Below, piece after piece: positions 12,437 to 23,617 of a stretch of DNA of 64,000 nt. The DNA is from Rhabditoides inermis (lineage: Eukaryota; Nematoda; Chromadorea; Rhabditida; Rhabditidae), in the NCBI GenBank assembly GCA_963966185.1, contig CAWZYM010000253.1:1004001-1068000 (forward strand), in the 5' to 3' direction. Position numbers and translations under genes: made by a program. Within the stretch, counting starts at the first letter, position 1; the number at the start of each line of letters is the position of its first letter. The notes below the pieces were generated by a model. It did not search any database and was not told where the DNA came from. It saw only the letters and a program-made list of their open reading frames with translations.

Positions 12437-12535
12437 GTTGATATAGTCGGATTATATCATAATTGCTATCTGTGACATTTCACATACTGTGCACTTTTGT
12501 GCATCAAAGCTTTCTAGCCTTTGAACATCACAAAA
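12437..12535. repeat. Diverged single arm of the tRNA-bearing TIR element
   Basis: The stretch beginning gatatagtcggatt and continuing through tgtgacatttcacat and a tgtgcacttttgtgca-like segment matches the left arm of the element at 21532-22000, with more mismatches and no second arm nearby. Confidence 0.6.
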
Positions 12536-12557
12536 AAATCAAACGCTTAGCACGCAG

Positions 12558-13410
12558 ATGTGGCAGATGAGAGGACCAGAGGGTCTTGCATGTCGTCAGC
12601 GTCATCGGAATCCTTGTATTACATCCACATACCTGCCCGCTCTCTTCATTTACTGTTTTCTCTATTTCGCATTTACGTACATAGTACATATGTCCTCCAT
12701 TCCATTTGTGCCGTTCGAATTCCCGTGTTTCAGTGCATACGCGTATCTCGTACTGCTTTGTGTGTTTTGGAAGATTGTGAGAGCCGACGAACAAATGAAC
12801 GGTGGAATGTCGTTTAGCCAAGAGACGTCATCAGATGCAAACGGAGATCGACCAGTTCGAGAGAATCTTATCGCGGTTCAAGAAGAGAACATGGTCGACA
12901 AGCGAATCACGACCCAATTGAGTGGGCGAAGAAAGCAGGAGCGGGGGCTGCAGAGGCGATCGATCGAGTGCATTTCAGGTACGTGGTGGTGATCGGGATT
13001 GTGACAGTGATGCATATTCAGTGTATCTCAGTCTGTGCGTATAGACAGGCTTTCAGATGATATCGTTCATGTCCGGACAAATGACCAACAAAGCAAAACA
13101 TCTTCTTTTAGGAGAGGGGGGAGTGAGCAACGCTTTTTTGAGTCATGCCTACGTTTACCACGTCCAATATCTCTTTCAAGACATTGTGCGGCAAATCTTC
13201 CTCTTACTGCAATCGCGAGACGTGCACTTCAGAGCTGACTCCTCGACGAGACTCTGTCTATACACGACCTGCCCCTCAGGCTTCGCCCCTCTATTACACT
13301 CGCCATTGCGTTTTCAGAAAAATATGTTCTTATCATCTATCAGTCGAGATGTGTCTATATCACTTGAAAAAAAAACTATGCAAAACTGTTTCATACTAGA
13401 GATGTTTTGG
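12558..13410 (+). other. Unassigned stretch with weak plus-strand ORFs
   Basis: ORFs of 144 codons (12558-12992) and 118 codons (13057-13413) are open, and a good donor-like CAG/GTACGT occurs near 12977. I recognise no domain, and frame choice is ambiguous. They may be exons of an unknown gene or chance ORFs opposite the 3' flank of the Srx-like gene. Confidence 0.2.
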
Positions 13411-13426
13411 TGATTTATTCCTCGGA

Positions 13427-14946
13427 TCACTTGGAACACCTGGAATGCAAGTTGTGGATGCGTATGTTGATGACAGTCATCGCAAAGCTGAAATGAAAGG
13501 TGTACACCATGCATCCGTATCTTGCTCACGCTAGAATTGTGTAGCAAGTGTTCCAGATGAACGATCGTGTCAGAAAGTAGACCCACTTCGAATATGAGAG
13601 ATACGAGGAGAGCGCGTAGACAAGAGACGTAAAAACCATGTTCGCAGAGATTAATACTGACTGAAAGCGAAATGAAAGCAAATGAGATCGGGAACAGAAT
13701 CTCTTTGGTTTTCAAACAAGTTGGTTTGTGCCAGCATGCTTATCTCCAATTCTAACATGGCCTCCAAATCTAATAGCGTACATGCTTGTTTCTGATCTAA
13801 TCTCAATAAGACATACCTGAATAGCCATCCATTTCTGAGAGTTGCCTCTTCGAGCAACCGACACATCCACAACCGAAGATCTGAATGAGCGCTCTTCTCT
13901 TACTATTACAATCATTTTTCACTTACCGTCGTTTGCTTATACTTCTCAATCTGATTAAAGTGAGGACATCTAGAAATGCCATGATGAAAGATAGAGAACA
14001 CGTGAACAGCAAATCTCTCGTCAGACCGATCAGAGTCTGACCGCAGAACGTCTCCATCGCTGTCCATTCTAGAGAAGAGTGCACCCATCGGAACTCGCAG
14101 CCTTCTGAATTGTTCCACATGCTCTACGTTGTCTCAACTGCATATTAAAGTAAAAAATAATCGATTTGTTCAGAACATGTGTGTGCACTTCATTGTCTAG
14201 TGTTTTTGTTCGGTTTCGTACATATCATCGCACCAATTTCACTGTTAAGTTACATTCACAACCCAAAGATGAGGCTTACTAAAAACGTGTATGAGGCCAT
14301 ACAACAGAGACAGCAGAACAATCCCGCCTTGTAGAATTATGATGTGCGAAGAGGAGAAGATTTTGTTGTACCTGAAGGTGCGAACGTTGAATACGCGATG
14401 TTCGTTCTGCAATCTGCACAAACCAACGCGTATACTCGTGTCTGACAGCGAGCATTCTATTAATCGATAGAAGGGTAGCCTCGAGGAGAGTTATAAATGA
14501 GAAAATATTCATCCACTGGCCTAAAGCTCCATTGACTGTATGATACCATTCAGTGTCAGGCGGAGATCTAGAAAGTTATTCATTTTCCCATTCGCATGTG
14601 ACGTGAATTTTGAATGATTTGAATCAGCGAGAAAAACTAAGATGTTTTTGCTAAGTTGCAGAACTATACAATGAACAAGAAAAAAAATGGTGCTTACAGA
14701 AACGTCCAGGGCGTAGTCCAAGCGAATTGAATGATCGAGAGAGCGAGGATAGAAAAAAGCAAGCCAATGTTGATTGAAGTGAACGACTTGTTGTGACTGT
14801 GCAGCAGAAAGCAGTAGTAAAGGCAAACACATTCCAGACACACTCCCGTCAGAGACATCTAGACCAGGTAGTGAAACGAAGGTCAAAGGTGAACAGCTTA
14901 CCACGAACATCATCACACCAAACACGAAGTTGTCCTCACTGTTCAT
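13427..14946 (-). CDS. Srx-like 7TM chemoreceptor gene
   Basis: Exon 1 starts at ATG 14946 (MNSEDNFVFG) and splices to a TM1-TM2 exon (MSLTGVCLECVCLYYCFLL, then SINIGLLFSILAL). The TM3 exon reads FSFITLLEATLLSINRMLAV and is followed by a short intron into TM4 (IIILQGGIVLLSLLYGLIH). The exon at about 14130-13925 has the Srx pattern of extracellular cysteines (SEGCEFRW, then ETFCGQT) and TM5, ending in ICL3 basic residues before a consensus GTAAGTG donor. The TM6-TM7 exon includes WVYFLTRSFIWNTCYTIL, and the last exon reads AFAMTVINIRIHNLHS with TGA at 13427. The Cys pattern and the end of TM7 resemble Pfam Srx. The ICL3 exon (around 13900-13850) is the least certain part. Confidence 0.65.
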
Positions 14947-15199
14947 TGTTGAATACGATACGACATGAAATCTGTAGCACAGTAGAAGAGTTTATGTATG
15001 CGTACAAGCAGTGTCTAGAACGTAATTGTCAGCATTAGTGTTGACGATATGGAGAATGAATGACAAAATAAGAGTGCCAAACAAATACATATTTTTGTTC
15101 GACTGTAGGACACGTAGTTGCATTTATTTATCATTATGTACCCGTCCAATGTTGTAATACCGGTTTTGATCAACTGGTGTTTTGTAAGCACTACAATTT

Positions 15200-16392
15200 T
15201 TATCTTTCAAAACAAAAGAGTGTTAATCGATAAAGGTTGGTTTTGATATACCAAGAGAATAACGCCTTTCGTAGTTTATTTTGTGCTCTGTCCGAAGCAC
15301 GACTGAAAGGCTGTCTATTCGAATACTTAAGAGCTGAATGTTTCAATTTGAGAATATGACTGGGAAGGTTAGTATTTTTATACGGGGGCAAAAAAGGAAT
15401 GTGAGTGTTAATGAGGTGTTGCATTCGCTGGTTGAAAAGCGCGGTAGCCTGTTCTAATGTCAGTCCTATAATCCTATAAAGGCCATCAGTACAAGCAATG
15501 GTTTTGTTTATCTCATTCCAACTCGCCCTCCGATAGGCGAAACGCGGCATCTCTCTCGCTGTACCACTCACCCCGAGTCGCAGCCGGTACTCAACGGGCA
15601 AATGATCGCAGACAGAAAAACGCGGCATCACACGGACACATTGGAAAAGCGAGATGGAATCAGTGAGAACGATATTATCGAGAGTGTGCGCTCTTCGCCC
15701 CACTCGTCTCACCATCGTCGCATGGCGGACCATTTGAGAGAGTGAGTGGAGTGAGGCGAAGTACATTAAAGATCGATCAAACGCCTCGGTTGCCCGGAAC
15801 GAATTCCAGTCGACCGATGGCGCGTTAAAATCTCCTTGAATTATGTGACTATGACTATCAGGTAACAGAAGTGACTGAATTTCATGAATGAGTTTAGTTC
15901 CTGCTAGCTTGATTTGTGGCGATGAACCAGGTGTGCGATATGCAGTAACCAATCGCAGTGGGCGAGACATCTTCAAAACATGTGAGGGGAGAATGTCGAT
16001 GCAAACTAGTTCGCAGAGATTATCGATTGATATCGATAAAATGTGTTTTACAGAAAGGGAAGAGGCACAGCGAATCACTGAGTGAGCACTAAAACGGCTC
16101 CAGCATGCGTCTTGCGATCCGATCAATACATGTTATAGCGGCCATTCAGACATAGACTACTCATATTATCTTCAACATTGCACCAACTTTCGGTTATCGC
16201 AAAAACGATAGGTTTAGCCTGATTCAATAGCATATCTAAATCATACAACTTACTCCGAACCGAGCGCGCGTTTAGCAGCAAGAAATTTGCACATGGAACA
16301 ACACCAGTGATTGAGGGAGGGGAATACTGCGAAACATCAAAATCAGCGATACCGACCTGTACAACGGAGCTAGCGGGCCGGAGGCAGAAGTC
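15200..16392 (-). pseudogene. LINE endonuclease fragment (third LINE family)
   Basis: On the minus strand the domain starts NFLLLNARSVRSKLYDLD, then VFAITESW (catalytic E) in one frame (about 16290-16130). It continues in a second frame (16126-15200) with IQGDFNAPSVDW, HTLDNIVLT and CDHLPVEYRL. A frameshift therefore lies near 16126. The RT is absent: the sequence ends in the linker. It is not the same family as the two LINEs at 3.9-8.4 kb by wording of the motifs. Confidence 0.8.
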
Positions 16393-16692
16393 CTAGTCCA
16401 TGGAAACGTCGGCAGCTCCAGCGGCCTCCTTGGTCTGCTCGCTCGACTCGCCCTCGCGCAACTTCTTCGGGATCTCCTCTGCATTCGGCGAAAGCAGTAC
16501 ATGGGACTGGGAACGCTTCACAGCGGGCTTGCGGACGGACAGGGGGTTAGAGGACGAGCGAGGAGCGGCCCTCTTTCCACCCCTACCCGTCCCGAGCCCC
16601 CTGCCACCCGGGCGGCCGCGGGAAGAGCGAGCGGTGGGGGGAGGAGAGAGAGAGGGCGGCTGCGGGGTAAAGCTGCGCGCACATCCACACAT
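16393..16692 (-). CDS. Possible C-terminal ORF1 piece of the same LINE
   Basis: A 99-codon Arg/Pro/Ser-rich, low-complexity frame ends EAAGAADVSMD and a TAG at 16393. The endonuclease frame follows in the same register right after the stop, as in LINEs with adjacent ORF1 and ORF2. Its first residues (MCGCAR) come from a tRNA-like repeat fragment (16665-16712), so the 5' part of ORF1 has been replaced or the element is truncated there. Confidence 0.45.
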   Translation of the reverse strand: MCGCARSFTPQPPSLSPPPTARSSRGRPGGRGLGTGRGGKRAAPRSSSNPLSVRKPAVKRSQSHVLLSPNAEEIPKKLREGESSEQTKEAAGAADVSMD

Positions 16693-16712
16693 CCACTGCG
16701 CTAGCCATCATG
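16665..16712 (-). repeat. Fragment of tRNA-like repeat
   Basis: The words ctgcgcgcacatccac and ccactgcgctagcca match the tRNA-like unit at 40118-40182. Only the 5' part (box A side) is present. Confidence 0.5.
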
Positions 16713-17216
16713 TTTATGTATTGATCGTCTTTGCAGATCTTCGTGCCGGTTACAAACAAAGTGCTGTGGCAGTACTCGGGGGTGGAGGGGGGGGGGGAAG
16801 ACGCGAAAAGCTGCTGTACAAGCGGCGCAACTGGCTCGGTATGGGCAGTGAGTGCAGGCCGCCAAGCAACACAAGTGAGTGATATTTTATATATACATAC
16901 ATATGTATATTGATATTGCAGCGGACTTAAATGTTGAAATGTTACAACTACTGTGTTCGTATGTTTGGTTGTATTGTTAGTGTACTCGTTGCTCAGGCTG
17001 TGCGAGGATGTTCTGCCCTGCGCGTTCCCAATTCCTCTTCCGGGAGGCATGTGTTCTTGTTATAAAGTGCACATAGTTTCACTCTATTTTCGCTCATCGA
17101 ATTGTAGTCGTATGGTTATAATAGTTCGTGCTTTCTGGGCATATATTTGCAGCACATCGCGTCTCCGTCATCGTCACCTCTCTTCATCAATACCAGTCTT
17201 GCAGGTTCAGACAAAG

Positions 17217-17490
17217 ATATTTATAATATTATTCTGAGAGATAGTTGGCCAGACTACGGTAGAACATCGATTTACCCTCTAGTCGCATTCGATTTATCTT
17301 CTAGTAGTGAGGAGAGCCAAACGCGCGCTTTTAAACGGTAAATCCGATCAAAGAAGCCGGCATGCGAATCAAAGAAGCCGCGCGACAAGCCTTTGCCGCG
17401 CTGTCTGCCGTCTCTTGCTCCAATCTGAGTTTCGCCAACTGACCCCGGCTGGCAATAACATAAACTATCCTCCAGGCGTCTACTATATTT
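17217..17490. repeat. Dispersed repeat, copy 2
   Basis: Same orientation and about 300 bp of similarity to 9120-9475. Mismatches are scattered, which suggests an older duplication or transposition. The intervals 16712-17217 and 17490-17950 show no gene I can support. Confidence 0.8.
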
Positions 17491-17959
17491 GTTTTATCGA
17501 GAGTTGCTGCATTGTTTTCGTTTTGTGAATAACATGTAACACAAGCGAAGCAGTTCAAGTGAGTGAGGAACGACACACGTGTGTTGCAGGTCGTTCGATC
17601 GCAGTTGGGTCACTGTGGCGTGTCTACCTTCTCATCGACCAGCAACCTCCTATTCGCAAAACGAATCTTATTATAAGATCATGTTTCATAAATGATGTTC
17701 ATATCAAAAATTGCGTTCATGTTTGATTGTTGTGTCAATGTCAGTTATATTCGGGGGTTGTGATCACAATATCACACAATGGATAGTGCAGACTTCGTTT
17801 ATAAAAGAAGAGAGGCTGGCAGGCCGCACTCTTTGCGGTTGTACCTACTCACTCGCGCGAAGAAGTGAGTGATTGATTCCTGTTTGTTTCGATCACACTC
17901 ACTTGTTTACCTCTCGCATATATGCGCCATTGTTTGTATCCCAAGAGCGTTTCTTTCGT

Positions 17960-17961
<2 letters not shown>

Positions 17962-18012
<51 letters not shown>
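17962..18012. repeat. (TA)n microsatellite
   Basis: About 25 uninterrupted TA units. Confidence 0.95.
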
Positions 18013-18016
<4 letters not shown>

Positions 18017-18291
18017 CCATGCCTAAGCTATATATTGCTGAACGAAAGCTGGCAATTACAAATACATATGAAAACATTAATGCAAATCCCATTGTTTACT
18101 TACAATTTATGTACAATGTGTGACTGGATGCTAGCAGTCGAAAGTTGACATCTGGCGTATAAGTGTGAAGAAGAATAAAAGACTTCAACTCATCAAGAAA
18201 TAAGCATTTTATTAGTAACATAATAGCATAGCACCTACCATACTGTGGGTTTTGCAATATGACGTACAGCTTAAACGCTGCTGAATAACTT

Positions 18292-18312
18292 TTTCTCTCT
18301 CTCTCTCTCTCT
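18292..18312. repeat. (TC)n microsatellite
   Basis: About ten TC units. Confidence 0.9.
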
Positions 18313-18540
18313 CACTATTCGAAAACTCTCAGAAACTATTTTGAGTGTTCAATGTGTGTATCAATACACTCACAGCAAGTACATTGCTCTCAGTTCCACA
18401 TAGAGTTGTATGTGTGAAAGTAGGCCTCTCTTTCGCCTTCCGATCCGATAGCTGGCTGGCCGCTGATAGCCGAAAAAGAGACCACCACATCCGGATCGTA
18501 GGAAAGTATCTGAACATTGTAATGTTCATTTTCAATTTTC

Positions 18541-18737
<197 letters not shown>

Positions 18738-18829
18738 AATTATTATATCCTATTAAAATTTTACACTTATTTATTTTCAATTTTCATATTTTTTTTATAT
18801 TTTTGCATTTTCAAAATTATACAAACCTG

Positions 18830-20490
18830 TCTTCTGCGAGAGAACTTTCTCCTGAATTCTTTTTTAAGAGTCTCAATACCGAATATGATTAGTGAAAGTG
18901 AAGCAATGAGCTGGAAACATGAATGATTAGTCAGTTATCAGCAACCAGTAATCAGTAATCAGTTATCAGTAATCAGTGATCAGTGTTCAGTAACCAGTAT
19001 CAGTTATCAGTAATCAGTAATCTAATCAGTAATCTAATTATTCAGTTGATCAGATATGGGGTTACTTACCTGGCAACATACAAATAAAAAGGTGCAGGAA
19101 ACAGTGATTTGAAGATACTTCACTTCAAATACTTGAGAAGAAAACGTAAGCAGTACTGAAGTATTAAAGTTGTAAATAACTTTTTTTTAAGGTAAAGTTA
19201 CTTGTGATGGCGTTTGTGAGCGTTATGAAGGGCATGAAGTATATGAAAAAGTTTGCAATACGTACATTTTCCGAAGACTAAAAAAGAAAACTCGTCACGG
19301 AAACTTGAATTAAAGAAATCTTATCAGTTACATAAATGTACCTGAAAACGAGCAGAAAGCGTAGGATTTACCGAGTATCGCAAATGGTTATGCGTACTTT
19401 TCGATATTCTAGGAAGCAAAATCGACACCTATGAAAAAAAATAAACAAAGAAAGTAAAATGAAACGTACAACAATACAAATGGCAAAAGAAACGCAAAAT
19501 ATGAAACCGGCAATATAGTGGTTCAAACTGTGGAAGTAAATGCGATAACTCATAGCAAAAGCAACAAAAACCTTAACGATTAATGACAGCATCAAATAAT
19601 AGTCGTATCAGTGTAATAAATATAAAATTGAACACACCTCGACTATTATTGAAATAATTACTAGTTCTCCGTGCGCAAACATATTTTCATATTGATATAT
19701 CAAACTGCTCGCCACCAATCGTTCAATAGAAATCGTGAGCATTTGAAAAGAGATTATGATTTTTGCTGAACGAAATATTTTTCATTTATCATATACGCAT
19801 AATGAATAATAAAATTCAAAGAGAGTGTTCCCTCTGGTTTTCGAAATAGAGTTAGCATCGGAATGTGAAAATATTTTGAAAATGGTTCACTTTTGTCAAA
19901 TGGACCGCCGGAAAAAAGCGGAAAGTTGGAGAAAACATCACCGACCGTGCACGTTTGTGCACATTTCTGCACACTTTTTTCTTGAAGGAGCGTATCCTTC
20001 GAGCCTTCAAAACGACTATAACATGAGTTTTCTATGAGAAATTATGTATATGGTTTCTGATACAGGTATGAAATATTTGCACATCCGCATCCGCTAACTC
20101 AACTTCGAAAACCAGAGGGTACACTCACTTTTAAAAGAAGTCGAGCACATACCTGTATCGGAAACCATATACATAGTGAGATCGAGTGACAAATACATTT
20201 GCGAGAAGTAAGCATAGAGAATGTAACACACACGAGTAGAGAATGTGAGAAAGAACGGTAGTGGAAAGAACATGAATAAAGCTTTGACGTTCGAATGAGC
20301 GATCTATTACAACATTATTATGCATGCTTGAAAATTGGAAGAAATTTCCACACACCCGCTTGTTGACAATAACACTGTAGTAAATTGTTATGTAAATGAA
20401 ACAGAAGAGGATACATATCAGTTCTGCAAGTTGAAAGGACATCTCCAGCACGGTGTGTTTCGAACAACATAGTTGTTGCGGGTCTCTCAT
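18830..20490 (-). CDS. Sra-superfamily-like 7TM chemoreceptor gene
   Basis: The putative first exon starts at ATG 20490 or 20443 and contains TM1 (LICILFCFIYITIYYSVIV). The next exon reads HSNVKALFMFFPLPFFL, the 'FHxNxK' TM2 entry typical of Sra, Srab, Srb and Sre receptors, and ends VSDTG before a GTATG donor near 20150. A later exon near 19590-19480 carries TM5 (MLSLIVKVFVAFAMS...). It is followed by LPRISKST, then LSARFQ before a donor, and ENVRIANFFIYFMPF in the next exon. The LS-RFQ-EN pairing across ICL3 is a hallmark of this superfamily. TM7 is split: VSCTFLFVCCQ, then LIASLSLIIFGIETLKKEF (about 18912-18830). The TM3-TM4 exons are unclear, because the 19800-20130 interval is rearranged by local repeats. 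It could be a gene or a recent pseudogene. Confidence 0.55.
18926..19045. repeat. Degenerate 7-bp minisatellite (TAATCAG type)
   Basis: About 15 tandem units of AATCAGT/TATCAGT/AACCAGT type. It falls in an intron of the chemoreceptor gene at 18830-20490, between the exons encoding the last membrane segment. Confidence 0.85.
19822..20176. repeat. Local inverted duplications inside the Sra-like gene
   Basis: The segment near 19830-19890 (ctctggttttcgaaa and agagttagcatcgga) recurs inverted near 20070-20125 and again direct near 20545-20620. A piece of the coding exon (tatatggtttctgatacagg, 20045-20066) is an inverted copy of the exon end at 20150-20174. No TE identity is recognised. Confidence 0.65.
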
Positions 20491-20619
20491 ACTGAAAATG
20501 AAACTTAGAAAGCATGTTACCGTGTTGAACGATGTTAAAGGGAGTGTACACTCTGAATTTCGAAGTTGAGTTAGCACTAGGATGTGACAACATGATGAAA
20601 ATGATGCACTTTTGTCAAT

Positions 20620-21530
20620 ACAACTATGTGTCGGAGATACCTATAAGTCGGTGAAAAGTTCTGTTGAACATTGTAAAAAAAAGAATACTAGCATAATGAC
20701 CAATTGTGGGAAGTACACCTACACGAACATGAATACCGTATTTAATCAATACAATATTTCCTGATTTAAGTATGCAGTCGTGGGCGCAGTGAAATTGCGA
20801 AGAAACTCTATCAGCAATTCATGCCAGAAATATACGAAAACCAGTAGCAACTACATTTTTTTCGCACACAAATCAATACCACCTGGCATCATTAAGTACA
20901 AATAGACATATTAGAGTCGCATATTGGTAGTAGGCAAACACTAACTTTCTTGAACGAACGCAAAAAGCTGCAATGTTGATGTCTCACAGTTTTTTTTCAA
21001 TAGCATTTGGACGGATTTCATTTCACAGTAGTCGTTAAGGAGATAAGCTTTTCAGGGCAATTAACTTTTATATACTTCGCGTAGCCGGAAATAGAACATG
21101 TTTTAATAGTTCATGCATTCACACTATTTACTGTCATATGAATAATATTTTTAGTCATATAAATCATACAAGTAAAATAAACAGTCTTTTAAAAATAGTT
21201 TCATTGCATACAAACTACAAACTACATACCTAACTACAGATGTTTCAAAATCCTTATCTTAATACTTTTTTTTAAATTATTCGAGTGTCCAAGTATGCTG
21301 CATTTGGCCAGATTTAAAGAGTGTAATGACGATTTTGACTGACTACAGTTGGAAAAAAGAAAGACAATTCAACCTATGAAAAAAGATACTACCACGAATC
21401 ATCTTCATCTTCACCAAACATCTCCGCTAAACCAACCAAACAAGTGTGTGCGTGATATTTTCATGACAGTTCGCTGACCCTCCAAAATAGAGAAGGTGTA
21501 CGTACTGTTGTTTCGGTTTTGTAAGACCTG
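20620..21530. other. No gene recognised
   Basis: AT-rich sequence with short ORFs only. No domain, splice-supported exon or strong repeat was seen. Confidence 0.4.
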
Positions 21531-21634
21531 ATATAGTCGGATTGGATCCTTTATGCCATCCGTGACATTTCACATGTTGTGCAGTTTCGTGCAACACAAC
21601 GTGTATGTCTTCAAATATTCAAAACGTTTTGTGA

Positions 21635-21715
21635 GAGGGAATCGAACCTTTGGGCAGCTCGCAACGATCGCGCGCTGGCGGCGCGCTCTACCACTGCGCC
21701 ATTGAGGCTCTTGCT
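21635..21715 (-). tRNA. tRNA-like unit (probably not a functional tRNA)
   Basis: Read on the minus strand it has GCCTCAATGGCGCAGTGGTA at the 5' side, a 5-bp GC anticodon-like stem around the loop CCGCCAG (anticodon position GCC), an enlarged variable region and a perfect box B. Acceptor pairing is weak and position 33 is not T. I treat it as an RNA polymerase III promoter module or a SINE-like head. Confidence 0.45.
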
Positions 21716-21826
21716 GAGAGGTCAATGAATTTCGCAGATATGTTTGCTCGTTATCTCTCATCAATGTACACTGAAGAGGCCAGTGGAGCTAAATGAGCTC
21801 TCTCTTCGGTCTCTTAACCACTGCCT

Positions 21827-21903
21827 CTATGGCGCAGTGGTAGTGTGCGCCGCCAGCGCACAATCGCTGCGGCCTGTCCACGGGTTCGATTCCTACTAAT
21901 GGA
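21827..21903 (+). tRNA. tRNA-like unit, opposite partner
   Basis: TGCCTCTATGGCGCAGTGGT, then a strong stem TGTGCG/CGCACA around CCGCCAG, then GGTTCGATTCC. It is the inverted homologue of the unit at 21635-21715, with more divergence in the variable arm. Confidence 0.45.
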
Positions 21904-22199
21904 AGCGTTTTGGATATTTGATGGCATACATGTTGTGTTGCACAAAAATGCACAACATGTGAAATGTCACGGATGGCATATAGGATTCAATCAGACTATA
22001 ACAGCGCCGGCAAACAGTTACCTGCGGTTCGCAACAACACACTCTGGACGCATGCGTGTAGGAATAGTACTGTACTTCATTTCTATGCAGCCGTGATCAT
22101 ATAATAAGAATCTTTATCTGCCAAGCGATTTAGAAACACAATAGCACAACAGGAAATGTACAGTGTGGCAAATATTGAGCTGATCCCAGGCTATCTGTA

Positions 22200-22298
22200 T
22201 TGCACGAATTGGCGTGGCATCCTTGCGCAGGGGTCATGCTAATCTTCTCTGTATTGTTTCAATTTGAGTATATGTTCATTTAAAATGGAATGAACATA
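22200..22298 (-). ncRNA. U6 snRNA-like sequence (variant or pseudogene)
   Basis: Read on the minus strand it contains the diagnostic U6 core: AATACAGAGAAGATTAGCAT, then GACCCCTGCGCAAGGATG, then CACGC and AATTCGTG. This includes the ACAGAGA box and the AGC of the catalytic centre. The 5' stem-loop is replaced by a longer hairpin (GTTCATT...AATGAAC), and the AAATTGAAAC stretch precedes the core. The 3' end loses identity after TTCGTG. GGCCCC is changed to GACCCC, and no clear run of T ends it. It is most likely a retroposed or decayed U6. Confidence 0.8.
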
Positions 22299-22679
22299 TA
22301 TCATGCCCACGATCAGATACGATTCGTGTATTCTTGGAGATGGCGAGAAGGATTGCACTCTAACAATGAACGGAAGTGCAGCGTTGATATGTGTTTATAT
22401 GAAGCGCACGGCCGCGTATCGTCAATGCACTCTTGAGTAGAGAGGAATTCGGTCCGCGACTATATATGTCTGACCTCTCTTTCTCATTCCCGCCAGCCCG
22501 CGCAATAGTAAAATGGTCCCGCATAAATAGGCTGTTGCAGACGCAACAATTCTAGATCTGGATTCCATTCCCCGGTGATCTTCTTTCAGACTCCCCTTCA
22601 TTTCGAAAGACTAATGGAATTGAATAGTTGATATTACTTCGAACTGGAAGTCGTTTTAAGGCACTCTAGCTCGCGGAGT

Positions 22680-22930
22680 AACTCATCAGTACAAGCGAGA
22701 GGACGCTGGCGCGCCCTCTCTAAATTTACGCATTTGTCGTGTCGTGTACGGAAATCGAACCCCTCCCCACAATAGGTGCCACACAATCAATGTTTCAAAA
22801 TAATCGATAGTGACGAGCCTCACCGCTTTGATGAGGTAGGCGATGAACTCGAGCGGTGACAGTGGTGTCCTTGTCCGAGCGGCGGAAGCTGCGCTTGATC
22901 TGCACAGTTGACCCACGCAGGAACAGCCGA
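22680..22930 (-). other. Possible unassigned exon
   Basis: A GC-richer stretch on the minus strand is open in two frames and ends at a GTGAGG donor-like site (about 22830). I recognise no domain. It could be an isolated exon of an unknown gene. The intervals 22300-22680 and 22930-23130 show nothing else. Confidence 0.2.
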
Positions 22931-23129
22931 ACAGCTCTCTGATGTGCGGAAACTACAAAAAACACTTAAAGTAAGATCGAAGAAACAATTAAAGTAAAAA
23001 AAAAAACTGATGATGACATCACATAATAAAATAAAACACTACTAATGACACAAAAATTCAAATACCCTGAATATCAGGGTAAAGCTGCGCGTGGTCACAT
23101 GAGAGACAATGCAAAACAGAGATATGAAC

Positions 23130-23240
23130 GCCAATAGAAATCTGAAGTGCATTTCGTTCAGTATACTGTATGATAACTGTCCGCGATGATGTTTTTCACC
23201 GAAATATCCTGAGCTAAGTGCGAGCCTAATATAAGAGGGC
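23130..23240 (-). repeat. Partial copy of tRNA-tailed repeat S2
   Basis: The words cgttcagtatac and atcctgagctaagtgcgagc are shared with 62830-62915 and, inverted, with 33283-33370. The tRNA-like part is missing here. Confidence 0.6.
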
Positions 23241-23617
23241 AACATCTACCTAGGCATTTCGGAGTTTCGTGACTTTCAGACGGAAAAAAGTCTTAAAAAT
23301 TAAAAAAGGACAACCATTCTGTTTCGCAAAGTAAAGGAGTAAAGAGGAGTGGTTTGTTTTGATCTAATTCAACAAAAACACAAGCATAAAATTTCTTCGT
23401 AGGTGACTGAAATTTCAAAACAAACCTGCTCTTTCTAATCGATGCAAAGCGAACACAATGCACTATATCAATTCATTTTGTTGCAAGTTACTTTGGTATA
23501 AAAAGTACCCTGAAATCAAGTAGCAACTGACAAGAAAGATTTCGAAATATGTATGAATGCATGCGTATGAATGCACTGGATAAAATATCTTTTTGTTTTG
23601 AAATTTCAGTCACCTAC

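Larger units (their letters stand above)
21532..22000. mobile_element. Palindromic TIR element carrying two opposed tRNA-like units, copy 1
   Basis: The ends read tatagtcggattggatcc on the left and the inverted ggattcaatcagactata on the right. The arms of about 105 bp match base by base with few differences, including tgacatttcacatgttgtgc and its complement. Inside each arm is a tRNA-like unit, reading outwards on opposite strands (21635-21715 minus; 21827-21903 plus). Each has box A (TGGCGCAGTGGTAG) and box B (GGTTCGATTCC). The central about 110 bp is unique. No transposase is encoded, so it is non-autonomous. TA is present at both termini, which would fit a TA target duplication. Confidence 0.8.

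Noticed and set aside
16272..16502. ORF opposite the LINE ORF1/ORF2 junction
   Set aside because: It is out of frame with the endonuclease motif NARSVRSKL, so it is a shadow.
22480..22930. Possible protein-coding exon near 22.7 kb
   Set aside because: Two frames are open and neither shows a known domain; kept only as a low-confidence entry.
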